Assembly (NCBI GenBank): GCA_947445035.1
Contig: CANFCK010000004.1
Span: 1 to 64,000, forward strand
Length of the DNA stretch: 64,000 nucleotides
Origin: Deltaproteobacteria bacterium
GTDB lineage: Bacteria; Myxococcota_A; UBA796; SXON01
Direction of reading: 5' to 3'
Under the pieces are notes generated by a model, which ran no database searches, was not told the DNA's origin, and saw nothing but the letters and a program-made list of their open reading frames with translations. Within the stretch, counting starts at the first letter, position 1. Every line of letters starts with the position of its first letter. Shown here in pieces: positions 43,725 through 53,330 of the stretch. Made by a program: the position numbers and the translations under genes.

Positions 43725-44865
43725 GCTCGGACTCCGGGACGAAGGGGTAGATGAACTGCCCGGCCATGGTGCGCGGAATCGGCTTGACGGTGCCGTAGGC
43801 GATGGGCCAGTGGGCGTCAGGCATGTGGTAGGTGCCGAAGAGTGCGTCCCACAGCGGCAGGTGGACGGCGTAGTTGGTGTCGATCGCCGGTCGGTCGCTG
43901 CTGTGATGCCAGTGGTGGAATTGTGGCGTGACGAGCAGATACTTCAGCGGGCCGAAACCCCAGGAAAGGTTGGCGTGCACACCGACGGCCTGGATAGCGG
44001 CGATGACCACGTAGGCATCCAACGCCGCCTTGTCGGGGCCGAGCAGGTACAGCGGAACCATCACGAGGCTGCGGTCGATGAGCACCTGGACGAGGTGAGT
44101 GCGAGAGCCGGCCAGCCAGTCCAGGTGTTCAGCGGAGTGGTGGACGGCGTGCAACTTCCAGAGCACCGGAACCTCGTGGTAGGCGCGGTGCACCCAATAC
44201 TGCACGAAGTCCGCCGCCATCAACACGATGAGCACCTGCGCGGGGAGGGGAAGGGCTTGCAGGAAGGTCTGGAAGCGGGCGTTGACCGCCCAGCCGAACG
44301 CGGCTGGTGCGAAGCTGTTTCCCACGAACAGGAAAAGGCCGATGAGCAGGTGATTGACGACAAAATAGCCGGCGTCGAGTCGCCAGCCCGGACGCAAGAT
44401 CACCTGCCCGGGGTACCGCGGGAAGAGCTTTTCCAAGACCACGTACAGCGCGCCGCTCGACAGCACCGAGATCAACAGGAAGTCGAGTCCGATGGACATC
44501 TTTGTCGGGGCCACCGCGCCTGCCTCCACCGAGGCGCCGCCCAGCGCAAGCGCCGCGAGTGAAAGCGCGACGCCAGCCGCGGCTTTCCGGCGATGCATCC
44601 ACCGGGCCAGGTTGAACATCCCAAATCCCAGGGCGCCCCAGATGCACACCCAGAGCAGCACGCGGATCATGCCGACGTCGTAGGTGGCCCGCAGCTCGGC
44701 GGTGGTGAAGATCGTCGGGTAGCGGAAACAGAGCACGCCGGCGACGCTCATGCCGCCCAAAAGCACGGCGAGGTAGCCGGCGATCCGGCCCTGGCCCGGC
44801 ACAAGCTCGCGACGCGACATGTCGGGGACGTCGCGTTCGCCGTACTTGTAGGTGGGATCGGGCAC
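43708..44865 (-). CDS. Sterol desaturase/fatty acid hydroxylase-family membrane protein
   Basis: 385 residues from GTG 44865; ATG 44820 is an alternative start that loses TYKYGERDVPD. Several hydrophobic helices precede the di-iron histidine motifs: HRAYHEVP near residue 230, LHAVHHSAEH near 243 and HHWHHSS near 320, ordered as in the sterol desaturase family of integral-membrane di-iron oxygenases. The substrate could be a sterol, fatty acyl chain or hopanoid-related lipid. It is the last gene of a long minus-strand operon, 8 bases after the TerB-FHA gene. Confidence 0.88.
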   Translation of the reverse strand: MPDPTYKYGERDVPDMSRRELVPGQGRIAGYLAVLLGGMSVAGVLCFRYPTIFTTAELRATYDVGMIRVLLWVCIWGALGFGMFNLARWMHRRKAAAGVALSLAALALGGASVEAGAVAPTKMSIGLDFLLISVLSSGALYVVLEKLFPRYPGQVILRPGWRLDAGYFVVNHLLIGLFLFVGNSFAPAAFGWAVNARFQTFLQALPLPAQVLIVLMAADFVQYWVHRAYHEVPVLWKLHAVHHSAEHLDWLAGSRTHLVQVLIDRSLVMVPLYLLGPDKAALDAYVVIAAIQAVGVHANLSWGFGPLKYLLVTPQFHHWHHSSDRPAIDTNYAVHLPLWDALFGTYHMPDAHWPIAYGTVKPIPRTMAGQFIYPFVPESEPTAPS

Positions 44866-44873
44866 GGTGGGGC

Positions 44874-45713
44874 TTATCCGCGCCAGCGGAAGCTGGTCTC
44901 GCCAAGCCGAATGACCTCCCCGCCGTACAGGCGCCGGTCCCTGACGCGGTCGCCGTTGACGAGGCACCCGTTGAGCGAGCCCAGATCGAGCAGATAGACG
45001 CCCTCCGCACGGCGCTCGATGGCGGCGTGGGCGCGGGAAAGCTGGCCGTCCCATGCCAGTTGCAGGTCACTCGCACGGCCGCGGCCGATCACCAGGCGCT
45101 CCTCGACGACGAGGTGGGCAGAAGCACCCCCTTCGGACCACGCCAACCCGGGAGGGCCTTCGGCCGCAGGCGCCGGTTCATCTTTCGGTCGGATCGGCGC
45201 CGGCATGCCGCCGAACGGATTGGTCGCGTCGTCGTCGAACCAGCCTTCCAGGGCGCCGTGGGACTCGACCACCAGCCGGGCGCGGAGCTTGTCCCAGGCA
45301 AGTTGGGGCTCAACCGCAAGAGCGTGGGCGACGGCCTCCATGGCCTCCCGTTCCGGCGGGCTGATCCGCCCGAACAACGAGCCTCCCGACTGCGCCACGC
45401 GGCGACAGAAGTCGACCACGTCACCCCCGGTGCCAGCGCGGGTGCGCATATCCAGTGCCACCAGCAGCGCGGCGGCGCGCTCGACCCGCGCCCGGTCCGG
45501 AACGAAGCTGAGCCAGTTGTCCAGCGCCCGTGCGCCTTCCGGGCCAAGGCTGACGTGTTGTGCGGCCAACTCCAGGATCAACGCCCGCTCCGCGGGCTCG
45601 ACCGTGCCGTCGGACCAGGCCACCCAAACCACCGGCAAGAACGCCAGCGCCTCGCGGGACTCGGCGTCGATGCCGAATTCGTGGAGGAAGCTTGTGAGTT
45701 CGCGATCGTTCAT
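44874..45713 (-). CDS. TerB-like plus FHA domain protein
   Basis: 279 residues. The N-terminal half (LAFLPVVWVAWSDGTVEPAE near residue 25, then ALILELAAQH) resembles the TerB/DnaJ-associated helical domain that senses or binds metal. The C-terminal 90 residues are a forkhead-associated domain (VIGRGRASDLQLAWDGQLSR, then HAAIERRAEGVYLLDLGSLNG), which binds phosphothreonine peptides. This implies a link to Ser/Thr kinase signalling, common in myxobacteria. Its start overlaps the dut stop (ATGA). Confidence 0.82.
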   Translation of the reverse strand: MNDRELTSFLHEFGIDAESREALAFLPVVWVAWSDGTVEPAERALILELAAQHVSLGPEGARALDNWLSFVPDRARVERAAALLVALDMRTRAGTGGDVVDFCRRVAQSGGSLFGRISPPEREAMEAVAHALAVEPQLAWDKLRARLVVESHGALEGWFDDDATNPFGGMPAPIRPKDEPAPAAEGPPGLAWSEGGASAHLVVEERLVIGRGRASDLQLAWDGQLSRAHAAIERRAEGVYLLDLGSLNGCLVNGDRVRDRRLYGGEVIRLGETSFRWRG

Positions 45714-46162
45714 ATCTTCCCCGTTGAGCCGAAGCCGCCGCCGCCGCGCCCGCCAGAGGCCGGCGGAAGCCGCGCCACGCGGGCTACTTCCACCCAGGGC
45801 AACTGCTGAAAGACGATCTGCGCGATGCGTTCACCACGAGTGACGACGAACGGCTCCTCGCCGTGGTTGACCAGCGGCACCAGGATCTCGCCGCGGTAGT
45901 CGCTGTCGATGGTGCCCGGCGCGTTGATGAGGGTGATACCATGGTTCAACGCCAACCCCGAGCGCGGGCGAACCTGCCCCTCCCACCCCTCGGGAATCGC
46001 GAGCGCAACCCCGGTCGGAATCAGCGCACGCTTTCCCGGCTCCAGCGTGACTGGGGCGGTGACGGCAGCGCGCAGATCGAAGCCGGCCGCGCCTGCGGAG
46101 GCGCGCGCCGGAAGGGCCAGGCCGTCGCCATGCGGCAGCACAATGAGCGGGATGACTTCCAT
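45710..46162 (-). CDS. dut: dUTP diphosphatase
   Basis: 150-residue trimeric dUTPase, full length. Family motifs are all present: AGAAGFDLRAAV near residue 24, PRSGLALNHG near 66, NAPGTIDSDYRGEI near 80, RGERIAQIVF near 109 and the flexible C-terminal GRGGGGFGSTG. It lowers dUTP and supplies dUMP. It sits between gamma-glutamyltransferase (12 bases upstream) and the TerB-FHA gene (overlapping). Confidence 0.96.
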   Translation of the reverse strand: MEVIPLIVLPHGDGLALPARASAGAAGFDLRAAVTAPVTLEPGKRALIPTGVALAIPEGWEGQVRPRSGLALNHGITLINAPGTIDSDYRGEILVPLVNHGEEPFVVTRGERIAQIVFQQLPWVEVARVARLPPASGGRGGGGFGSTGKI

Positions 46163-46174
46163 GGCCGCCTTCCC

Positions 46175-47794
46175 TTAGCGCGCCGTCGGCCCCAGGGAGT
46201 AGGCGGGAGCGCCGTGTTTGCGAGGATCGCTGGCGGCGGCGAAGCCGTCGGGGGTGCGCGCCACCACCTGGACCGCCGAGAACGGCTTGTCGACGGTGCG
46301 TACGTCGTGACCGAGGGCGGCAAGGTCGTCCCGGCCTGGCGTGCCCGCTTCCGCGAGCACCGCGTCCGGCATCCACTGGTGGTGCCAACGAGGGGCGGAG
46401 ACCGCATCGGAGACCGACACTCCGCTCAGCAAGACCCCCTTGAGCACCTGCCAAGTCGCGGTCACGATGAAGGGCCCGCCGCTGCCGCCGAGGCTCAGCT
46501 CCGGGCGGCCGTCGCGACCGAGAACGATCGTCGGGGTCATGGAAGAGAGCGGGCGTTTGCCGGGCTGGACCTCGTTGGACTCGCCCTGGATGAGACCGTA
46601 GGCGTTGGGCTGTCCACGGCGGGTCGCGAAGTCGTCCATCTCGTTGTTGAGGACGATCCCGGACCGGGTCGCAACGAGGTGGCTCCCGAAGCTGGTGTTG
46701 ATGGTGGTGGTGAGCGCCACCGCCCAACCTTCGGCGTCCATCGCGCTGATGTGCAGGGTTCCGTGGTCGTCGCCGCGGGGGACCGCCGTGCCGTAGTGCG
46801 CTGGCGCGAGCGGGAATGACCCACAATCGGCGGCGATTGCCGCGAGGCGTTCTGGGGCCAGGAGCTTGTCCACCGGCACCCAGGCGAAGTCCGGATCCCC
46901 GCCCCAGGCGGCGCGGTCCGCCATCGCGTGTTTGGTGGCTTCGATCTCGCAGTGCAGGCTGGTCTCCGCGTTGACCGCGCCCGCGATCTGCAGCAGTGCG
47001 ATGCCGCCAGAGGATGGTGGGGGCATCGTCAGAATCGTGCGTTCGCCAAGCTGGCCGCGCAACGGGTTCCGCGTCTTGACCCTATACCCGGCGAGGTCCG
47101 CCATCGTCAGCGACCCGCCGTTTTGGGCGACCGCGTCGACGAAGTCTTGGGCGACCCAGCCCGAGCGGAACGCTTCCCCGTCGGTCTCGGCCCACGCCCG
47201 AAGCGAGGCCGCGAGCGCGGGGCGCCGGTTCCCGGCCAGAAAAAGGACCTCCATGTCAGGCGCCGATTCCAACGCCGCCGCGAGGTGCGCCCCCCGTTCG
47301 AACCCGGCCTCCGCCAACTTCACCGCCGGGGCCACGATCGTCGCGAGACTGGCGCGCCCGAACGTGCGGTGCAGCTCGGCGAGGCCGATTCCCTCCACCG
47401 GCACCGCGACGGCCTTACCGCCCCGGGTGGAGGACCCGGGGTCCGCGAAGCCCGCCATCGTCGCGCCAGCGGGCGCCACCTCGCGGAAGTCGAGCACCGC
47501 GGCGCTGCCTTGTGGCGGCACCACCAGGGCAAAGCCACCGCCACCCAGTCCACTTCCCGAGGGGTTGACGACCCCGCTTGCCAGGGCCGCTGCGATGGCG
47601 GCGTCCACCGCGTTTCCGCCGTCACGCAGCACCTGGGCCCCCGCTTCGCTCGCGAGCGGGTGGTCGGCGGCCACGGCTCCGGCCACGGGGACCGTCCCAT
47701 CGAAGCGCACCGGCTGGGGATCGCGGTCGTTGGGTTTGTGGGCGCAACCGGCCGCCGCCGCCAAGAGCACCCAGCCGGGTCGGAAGTCAAACAT
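46175..47794 (-). CDS. ggt: Gamma-glutamyltransferase, lipoprotein form
   Basis: 539 residues with a lipobox signal (VLLAAAAGC, Cys at residue 17). The heavy-chain part has HPLASEAGAQVLRDGGNAVD near 43 and NPSGSGLGGGGFA near 77. Autocleavage should occur before Thr in DHGTLHISAMD near 343, where the usual TTHxS is TLHIS. The small subunit holds TTTINTSFGS, NNEMDDF and GSGGPFI near 450. It cleaves glutathione or related gamma-glutamyl compounds outside the cytoplasm. Lipid anchoring is atypical for GGT, which is usually soluble periplasmic. The start overlaps the upstream gene by 8 bases. Confidence 0.92.
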   Translation of the reverse strand: MFDFRPGWVLLAAAAGCAHKPNDRDPQPVRFDGTVPVAGAVAADHPLASEAGAQVLRDGGNAVDAAIAAALASGVVNPSGSGLGGGGFALVVPPQGSAAVLDFREVAPAGATMAGFADPGSSTRGGKAVAVPVEGIGLAELHRTFGRASLATIVAPAVKLAEAGFERGAHLAAALESAPDMEVLFLAGNRRPALAASLRAWAETDGEAFRSGWVAQDFVDAVAQNGGSLTMADLAGYRVKTRNPLRGQLGERTILTMPPPSSGGIALLQIAGAVNAETSLHCEIEATKHAMADRAAWGGDPDFAWVPVDKLLAPERLAAIAADCGSFPLAPAHYGTAVPRGDDHGTLHISAMDAEGWAVALTTTINTSFGSHLVATRSGIVLNNEMDDFATRRGQPNAYGLIQGESNEVQPGKRPLSSMTPTIVLGRDGRPELSLGGSGGPFIVTATWQVLKGVLLSGVSVSDAVSAPRWHHQWMPDAVLAEAGTPGRDDLAALGHDVRTVDKPFSAVQVVARTPDGFAAASDPRKHGAPAYSLGPTAR

Positions 47795-48704
47795 GGTAGC
47801 GCACCGCCAGGTAGCCCACGGCCAGACAGACCTGGAGCACCCACAGCGGCAGCCCGACCCGGATCCGGGCGCCGCTCAGCAGGAGCATCGGCAGCCCCGC
47901 CCCGACCGAGACGCCGATGCGGAGCGCATCGACCGTCCAGGTTCCGCGCAGCTGCGTCGCCAAAGACAACGTGTGCTCCAGGAACAAGGCCGCAGCGGGC
48001 TCGTAGACGACCGCACCCGCGAGGGCGGCGAGGAAGCCGACCCACTCTGTGGCGCGACCCGGCAAGAGCGGCGCCAGCCCTTCGAGGCCGAAACTGGCGA
48101 AGTCGGCCACACTTCCGGCAGCCATCAGCCATACCAGGAGCGTCACGGACACCACCACGGCGCCAGCCGGCCAAGCCAACGCCCACGACGGCCGCACCAA
48201 CCGATTTTCGCCGCGTCCCGAGGCGTAGCCGATGAGCGCGAGGGCAAGGCCGAGCACGCTCATCTCCAGTCCGCCGTGGCCCAGGGTGAGCATGGTCGCG
48301 CCCGACCACGGACCGACGAGCGAAGCACCCGAGGCTGCGAGCACCAGCCGTGCGCGGCGGCTGGGGTCGGGCTCAGCCAGCGCGAGTCCGGTCGCGACTG
48401 CGACGTCGCCGAGGAGCGCGGTGGCCACCACTACCCCCGCCCAAGACGTGGTCCGTACCGCGCCGGAGGCGCCGAACGCGCACCAGACGGCCAGAGGCAG
48501 GCCCGATCGCCACGGGGCGTCCCACAGGATCGAAGCCCACATGAAGTCCCACCGCATCGCGTGCGCGCTGAACGCGACCCCGAGGGCCGCGAGGACCACG
48601 ATGGGCAAGGCCCACCAGGCGGCGCGTAGCCGCGCGACCATGCCGCCGATCGCGCCCAGGCCGCCCATCACGATGGCGATCTTCACCACCGGATACAGCG
48701 TCAT
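47787..48704 (-). CDS. Polytopic membrane protein of unknown function
   Basis: 305 residues with about eight hydrophobic segments (for example [70 protein letters not shown]). No family is recognised. Charged residues are scarce, and the motif [20 protein letters not shown] lies near the middle. Both ends overlap neighbours in the operon (FAH-family gene upstream, ggt downstream), so it is translated with them. Confidence 0.75.
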   Translation of the reverse strand: MTLYPVVKIAIVMGGLGAIGGMVARLRAAWWALPIVVLAALGVAFSAHAMRWDFMWASILWDAPWRSGLPLAVWCAFGASGAVRTTSWAGVVVATALLGDVAVATGLALAEPDPSRRARLVLAASGASLVGPWSGATMLTLGHGGLEMSVLGLALALIGYASGRGENRLVRPSWALAWPAGAVVVSVTLLVWLMAAGSVADFASFGLEGLAPLLPGRATEWVGFLAALAGAVVYEPAAALFLEHTLSLATQLRGTWTVDALRIGVSVGAGLPMLLLSGARIRVGLPLWVLQVCLAVGYLAVRYHV

Positions 48705-49465
48705 CGGTCGCTGCGATCCACGACGGGGTTGGTCATCGCGCCGACGCCTTCGACCGTCACGGTGACCCGATCTCCCGCGATGATCGGTCCGACCCCGGCG
48801 GGCGTTCCGGTCAGGATGAGATCGCCCGGCTCCAAGGTCATGATCTGGCTGATGTAGGCGATGAGCTCGGCGACCGAGGTGACCATGTCCTCGGTGTTTC
48901 CCTGCTGCCGAACCTTACGATTGACGTCGCAGCCGAGCGCCAGGTGCGTCGGGTTGAGGCCGGTCGCGACATGCGGGCCGACGGGCAGGAAGGTGTCGAA
49001 GCCCTTGGCCCGCGCAAAAAGCCCGTCCTCCTTCTGGAAGTCGCGTGCGGTCACATCGTTGCAGATCGTGTACCCAAACACGTATTCCAGCGCGTCCTCG
49101 GCGTAGGCCCGCCTGCACCGAGCGGCGATGACCACGCCCAGCTCCACCTCGTGGTCGACGTGGGTCGTTCCCGGGGGAATCTCGATGGGCATCCCCGGGC
49201 CAATGATTGCGCTCGGGGGCTTGAAGAAGATGCGCGGCGCCTTTGGCACCGGCTTCCCCATTTCCGCGGCGTGATCCCGGTAGTTGGAGGCGACCGCGAT
49301 CACCTTTCCCGGGACGACTGGAGCCAGGAGACGGCCGTTTCCGACGACGGCGCCGACCTCCCGGCCACCCGCCCAAGGCGCGCCCGTGAGCAAGTGAAAA
49401 CCGTGGCCTTCGACGCGCGCGTAGTACTCGACCCCGTTGACCTCGATGCGAACGTAGCGGGTCAT
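48701..49465 (-). CDS. Fumarylacetoacetate hydrolase-family enzyme
   Basis: 254 residues from ATG 49465. The FAH fold is clear: [20 protein letters not shown] near residue 55, [12 protein letters not shown] near 79, the metal ligands in [12 protein letters not shown] near 103, [10 protein letters not shown] near 136 and [13 protein letters not shown] near 223. Members hydrolyse or decarboxylate 2-keto acids such as acylpyruvates or 2-hydroxyhepta-2,4-diene-dioate. The substrate is not fixed by neighbours. It overlaps the SIR2-like gene upstream and the membrane protein downstream. Confidence 0.9.
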   Translation of the reverse strand: MTRYVRIEVNGVEYYARVEGHGFHLLTGAPWAGGREVGAVVGNGRLLAPVVPGKVIAVASNYRDHAAEMGKPVPKAPRIFFKPPSAIIGPGMPIEIPPGTTHVDHEVELGVVIAARCRRAYAEDALEYVFGYTICNDVTARDFQKEDGLFARAKGFDTFLPVGPHVATGLNPTHLALGCDVNRKVRQQGNTEDMVTSVAELIAYISQIMTLEPGDLILTGTPAGVGPIIAGDRVTVTVEGVGAMTNPVVDRSDR

Positions 49466-50241
49466 GAGCGGCGAGCCTCCAGCTCGGTAAGACACTCTAC
49501 CGGATCGGCGGTGAACATGAGCAGGCCGCGCCACACCCACTTCTGCCAGAGAAAGTCGTCGATGGGGCCTTGGGCCACGGCCAGATGGCAACGGGGCAGC
49601 TCGCCGCCGTACGCGTCCGACAACTCAGAAAATAGACGTTCGAACTCCTCTTCGTCGGGTCGGAAGCCCACGAAGAGCACGACCTGATGGCGCATCAAGA
49701 GCCGGAGTTGTTTTTTGAGTTCGGCCCCGAGTGGCCGCGACGCATGGTCAGCCCCGGTCACGACCATGGTGTCGGGGCGGGCCAGGTCTCCGCGAAGGCG
49801 AACGAGCGTACATCGGCCTTGCTGCGGCGGGGGCAGCACACTCTGGCGTCCGAGCACGTCAATTGGCACGCCCGCCTCCGCCGCTGCCCGCTCGATGAGG
49901 TCATCGTAGTTGGTCGTGAAGACAAGCGGGAAGCGTTGGACTGCGACGGTGTGCGCCGGCGAGGGTGCAGTCCCCCCAAGGCTTGTGGTCAAAGCGGCGA
50001 GCAGCGCCGGCCGGCCGTTGGCCCGCTCAAACGCCGAAGCGGTCTCTTCCACGCTCACGATGGTTCCCTTTTTCCCAGCCACAATCAACGGTTTTTTCCA
50101 GCCGAGTTGTTTCGCCAGTGCGCGCTGCTCGGGACAAGAGCCGCCGGTCAACTCCGCCGCCTCGACCGACGCGCGGTTCCCCAGGAAAAGCACACAGCGA
50201 TCCTGACGAGCGGCCTCGATCACTTCGACGGGGAGGTTCAT
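49462..50241 (-). CDS. SIR2-like domain protein
   Basis: 259 residues from ATG 50241. The N-terminal nucleotide-binding segment is [13 protein letters not shown], where the classical GAGxS is [25 protein letters not shown] near residue 112 is the hallmark of SIR2_2-type domains, and LVRLRGDL and [18 protein letters not shown] (the later nucleotide-contact strands) follow. Such domains often hydrolyse NAD in anti-phage systems, but here the gene is locked by four-base overlaps into a metabolic operon and has no effector domain, so a housekeeping role is as likely. Confidence 0.8.
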   Translation of the reverse strand: MNLPVEVIEAARQDRCVLFLGNRASVEAAELTGGSCPEQRALAKQLGWKKPLIVAGKKGTIVSVEETASAFERANGRPALLAALTTSLGGTAPSPAHTVAVQRFPLVFTTNYDDLIERAAAEAGVPIDVLGRQSVLPPPQQGRCTLVRLRGDLARPDTMVVTGADHASRPLGAELKKQLRLLMRHQVVLFVGFRPDEEEFERLFSELSDAYGGELPRCHLAVAQGPIDDFLWQKWVWRGLLMFTADPVECLTELEARRS

Positions 50242-51233
50242 TCGACGCCCACCAGCTCCTTGATCGCCGCGAGTTGAGCGCGGTCGCGGACGACGGCGCC
50301 CACCTGCCCGACGGTCAAAGCGGCAATTCGGGAGCCCAGCTCTCCTGCTTTGTCCGGCGAGAGGCCCCGCAGCCACCCGTACAGGAAGCCGCCCGCGTAG
50401 GTATCCCCGGCGCCGGTAGTGTCGGTGACCTTGGCCGGAAACACGGGGATGTCGAATCGTTTTCCATCGGTCAGCACCACGGATCCGTCGCCTCCGAGCT
50501 TCACCACGACGATGTCGGTCCACCCGGCCAGCTCCTCGATCGCGGCGTCGATGGGCTTGCCAGTGACCAGCTGGGCCTCCTCGCGGTTGAGGAAGGCGAT
50601 GTTGGCGTGGTCCTTGATGATCGCCTCCACGTCGGCCCGGATCGTCTGCGCCACGAAGGGGTCGGCGACGTCGAAGCTGATCGGCACGTTGTTTTCTTCA
50701 GCCACGCTCATCGCCGCGAAGGCGGTCTCGCGCACGGGTCCGCCCAGGAACTTGTAGCCTGTGGTGTGGAATAGGCGTGCGGTGGCGATCTTCTCGGCGA
50801 GGGGGCCGAGCCCGCCAAGGTGGATCGCGGCGCCGAGGTCGGTGAGCATGGTGCGTTCGGCGTCGCTCTGAGAGATGAGCGAGAGGCATTTCCCCGTTGG
50901 CAGGTCGCGGTCGATGTGCAGCGCGTGGCCGCCGCACGCGGCGTTGAGTGATTGTGCGTATCGGGTGCCGAACTCGTCGGCGCCGACCTGACCGCGGTAG
51001 ATGACCTTCGCGCCGCATAGGCCGATCGTCGCGATGGTGTTGGCGCAGCTCCCTCCGCTATGGAACTCGATCCCCAGCGGGCGGACCTTGAGGAAGACCT
51101 CGACCCAGCGGGCGTGATCGACCGGGTGCATCTGCCCGCGGGTAAGGCCCAACTCTTCCAGGATCGAGTCGTCCTCGATGCGGACGAGGGCATCCATGAT
51201 CGCGTTGCCAAGGCCGACGGCGTCGTAGGTCAT
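50238..51233 (-). CDS. PfkB-family sugar/nucleoside kinase
   Basis: 331 residues with the ribokinase fold. The first PfkB region is GIEFHSGGSCANTIATIGLC near residue 55, and the second signature DTTGAGDTYAGGFLYGWLRG near 270 holds the catalytic Asp. The sequence resembles adenosine-kinase-like bacterial members (VGLGNAIMDALVRI at the N-terminus). The phosphate acceptor is not determinable. It is the first gene of the eight-gene operon ending at 43708, and divergent from the YbhN-type gene across about 70 bases. Confidence 0.9.
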   Translation of the reverse strand: MTYDAVGLGNAIMDALVRIEDDSILEELGLTRGQMHPVDHARWVEVFLKVRPLGIEFHSGGSCANTIATIGLCGAKVIYRGQVGADEFGTRYAQSLNAACGGHALHIDRDLPTGKCLSLISQSDAERTMLTDLGAAIHLGGLGPLAEKIATARLFHTTGYKFLGGPVRETAFAAMSVAEENNVPISFDVADPFVAQTIRADVEAIIKDHANIAFLNREEAQLVTGKPIDAAIEELAGWTDIVVVKLGGDGSVVLTDGKRFDIPVFPAKVTDTTGAGDTYAGGFLYGWLRGLSPDKAGELGSRIAALTVGQVGAVVRDRAQLAAIKELVGVE

Positions 51234-51302
51234 CCGAACTCTCGAAGGGCGGCGCAGCTAACGCGGGCTTCTTGCGGGCGCCGCGTGCTACGTGGCACAG
51301 GC

Positions 51303-52325
51303 GTGCGGGCCCGTATTCTGCGCCTCGTGGTTGGTATCGCCGTGAGCCTCGGGTTCACGGTGTGGTTCCTAGCACGCGCGCACTGGGCCGAATTGGGGGC
51401 CGCGCTTCGCGGCGTTGACTTGGGCTGGGTCGCCGTCAGCGCGCTGGTGCTCTTCACTGAGTTCGTCATCCGGGCGGCCCGATGGCGGGAGCTCCTCTGG
51501 CAGATCGCGCCGGGGGTTCGTTTTGGGCGCCTTTTCGTGGCGACCACAATCGGCATGGCGCTCAACGTTGTCTTGCCGTTTCGAGCAGGTGATTTTGCCC
51601 GACCTTGGCTCGGCTCCAGGGAAACGGGCACCCCCATGCTTCCGCTCGTCACCGTGGCGGTGATCGAGCGGGTATTCGACATCCTGGGTCTGCTTTTCGT
51701 GTTCCTGGTGATGCTGCTGGTCCTCCCGGAAAGCGCGGACTCCCATCACGAACTGGTCCGCAATCTGCAGCTGTACGGCTCGATCTTTGGGGTGCTCGGG
51801 GTGCTCGGGCTGGGGACGTTCTTGGTGCTCGCGGCCCAAGAGGAACGCGCGCGGCGCCTGTTTTACCGGCTTGCGAGCTTGGCCCCCGGGCCCGTCGCCC
51901 GGAAGTTCACCGCCCTCTTCGATGGGTTCGTCGGTGGTCTTTCCAGTGTTCGCTCGCGGCCGGCGCTGTGGAAGTCTGCCGGCTACTCGATGCTGCACTG
52001 GTTCAACGGATCGCTGAGCATCTACGCCCTGATGCAGGCGTTCGGCATCGACCTCCCCTTTGCGGCCGCCTGCTTCACGACCGTGGCCATCGCGCTCACC
52101 GTGGCCTTTCCGCAAGCGCCTGGATTCTTTGGGGTCTTCCACATCGCAATCGAGAAAACGCTGGTCTTGTGGGGGCAGGACCCGGGACCGGCCCAGGCCT
52201 TCGCGATCGTGATGTGGGGCGTGTCTTTCTTGCCGGTCACGGTCGTCGGGGCGATCTTCTGGTGGCGCGAGGGGCTGTCGACGAGCTTGCTACGCGGGTC
52301 GATGTCGGGGCATAGTGAGCGGTGA
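51303..52325 (+). CDS. YbhN/LPG-synthase-type membrane protein
   Basis: 340 residues from GTG 51303 with about eight membrane segments. The family pattern of flippase-like lysylphosphatidylglycerol-synthase transmembrane proteins is visible: LALNVVLPFRAGDFARPWLG (the RxGxxxR-type loop) near residue 80, VTVAVIERVFDILGLLFVFL near 116 and a late QAPGFFGVFHIAIEKTL near 275. Members are thought to move or modify lipids. Its stop overlaps the start of the metal-motif lipoprotein gene (TGATG). Confidence 0.87.
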   Translation: MRARILRLVVGIAVSLGFTVWFLARAHWAELGAALRGVDLGWVAVSALVLFTEFVIRAARWRELLWQIAPGVRFGRLFVATTIGMALNVVLPFRAGDFARPWLGSRETGTPMLPLVTVAVIERVFDILGLLFVFLVMLLVLPESADSHHELVRNLQLYGSIFGVLGVLGLGTFLVLAAQEERARRLFYRLASLAPGPVARKFTALFDGFVGGLSSVRSRPALWKSAGYSMLHWFNGSLSIYALMQAFGIDLPFAAACFTTVAIALTVAFPQAPGFFGVFHIAIEKTLVLWGQDPGPAQAFAIVMWGVSFLPVTVVGAIFWWREGLSTSLLRGSMSGHSER

Positions 52326-53263
52326 TGTTGCGCTCGGTCCTCATCGTGGCCGTCCTCGGGGCTTCGGGGTGCTGCGTGCCGTTCGGCCTGGGTGACTCGG
52401 GCTTCGACTCGGCGATCGTGTGCTTTGATCGAGATGAAGATGGGGTCGAAACCTGCTTCGGTGCCCGCGGCGACTGCAACGACTTCTCCGCCGAGGTCGT
52501 GAGCGTTTGGGGCGGTGCCGAGCGCTGCAACGGGCTCGACGACGACTGTGACACGCTGGTAGACGAGGGTGTCGGGTTTTTCCCTGACGAAGATGGGGAC
52601 GGCTTCGGCGACGATGCCGGCGTGCACTGTGCCCAGGGCGCCGATGACGCCACGATCGGCGGCGACTGTGACGACGGCGCCGCGACGGCCCACCCAGGCG
52701 CGACCGAGCTGTGTGACGGGCTCGACAACGATTGTGACGGCGGCGTGGACGAGGGCGCCACTTGGTACCCGGACGCTGACGGGGATGGGTATGGCGACAG
52801 CGACCTTGCCAGCTGTGAGCGGCTCGCCACCGAGGTGGGGGGCGATTGCGACGACGCCGACCCTGCGCGTCATCCGGGCGCCTCCGAGCTCTGCAACGGA
52901 CTCGACGACGACTGCGAGGGCACCGTCGACGGGGACACCCGCCTGTGGCCCGATGCCGACGGTGACGGCTACGGCGGCGAACCGTCCGTGGTGGTGGCGG
53001 CGTGCATCGAGGGGCACAGCGCGCAGGAAGGCGACTGCGATGATGCCGATGCCGCCGCGTTCCCGGGCGCGGTCGAGACCTGTGAAGACCTCACCGACCG
53101 CAATTGCGACGGCTCCGTCGGCGGCGATGATGCGGATCGTGACGGGTACCCGGCGTGTGAGGACTGCGACGATCAAGCGTGGTTCGTCTTCCCCGGAGCG
53201 ACTGAGATTTGCGACGACGGCATCGATGAGGACTGCGACACGCTGATCGACGAGGATTGTTAG
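52325..53263 (+). CDS. Metal-binding-motif lipoprotein
   Basis: 312 residues from ATG 52325, overlapping the previous stop. The signal ends LGASGC, with the lipid Cys at about residue 17. The rest is five consecutive metal-binding motif units (PDADGDGYGD, then GGDCDDADP, then HPGASELCNGLDDDC), each rich in Asp and Cys, without any extra domain. Such repeats resemble thrombospondin type 3 calcium-binding repeats and may form a rigid calcium-dependent stalk on the surface. Calcium binding is inferred from motif similarity. Confidence 0.88.
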   Translation: MLRSVLIVAVLGASGCCVPFGLGDSGFDSAIVCFDRDEDGVETCFGARGDCNDFSAEVVSVWGGAERCNGLDDDCDTLVDEGVGFFPDEDGDGFGDDAGVHCAQGADDATIGGDCDDGAATAHPGATELCDGLDNDCDGGVDEGATWYPDADGDGYGDSDLASCERLATEVGGDCDDADPARHPGASELCNGLDDDCEGTVDGDTRLWPDADGDGYGGEPSVVVAACIEGHSAQEGDCDDADAAAFPGAVETCEDLTDRNCDGSVGGDDADRDGYPACEDCDDQAWFVFPGATEICDDGIDEDCDTLIDEDC

Positions 53264-53330
53264 CGCCGAAGGACTGGCGGATCGGTCTCGGATAGGGCAT
53301 CATGTTGTGGGCACGGAATCGGAGCGCACC

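Noticed and set aside
49462..50241. Anti-phage defence system based on the SIR2-like gene
   Set aside because: There is no effector, sensor or other defence gene nearby, and the gene is translationally coupled to metabolic genes.
52022..53176. A 384-codon minus-strand open frame
   Set aside because: It is antisense of the metal-motif lipoprotein and the YbhN-type gene; the sequence is Val/Ala-rich with no domain.
52400..53260. DNA repeats that might be a CRISPR array or integron cassette
   Set aside because: The periodicity comes from the Asp/Cys protein repeats; spacing and sequence vary as in coding DNA.
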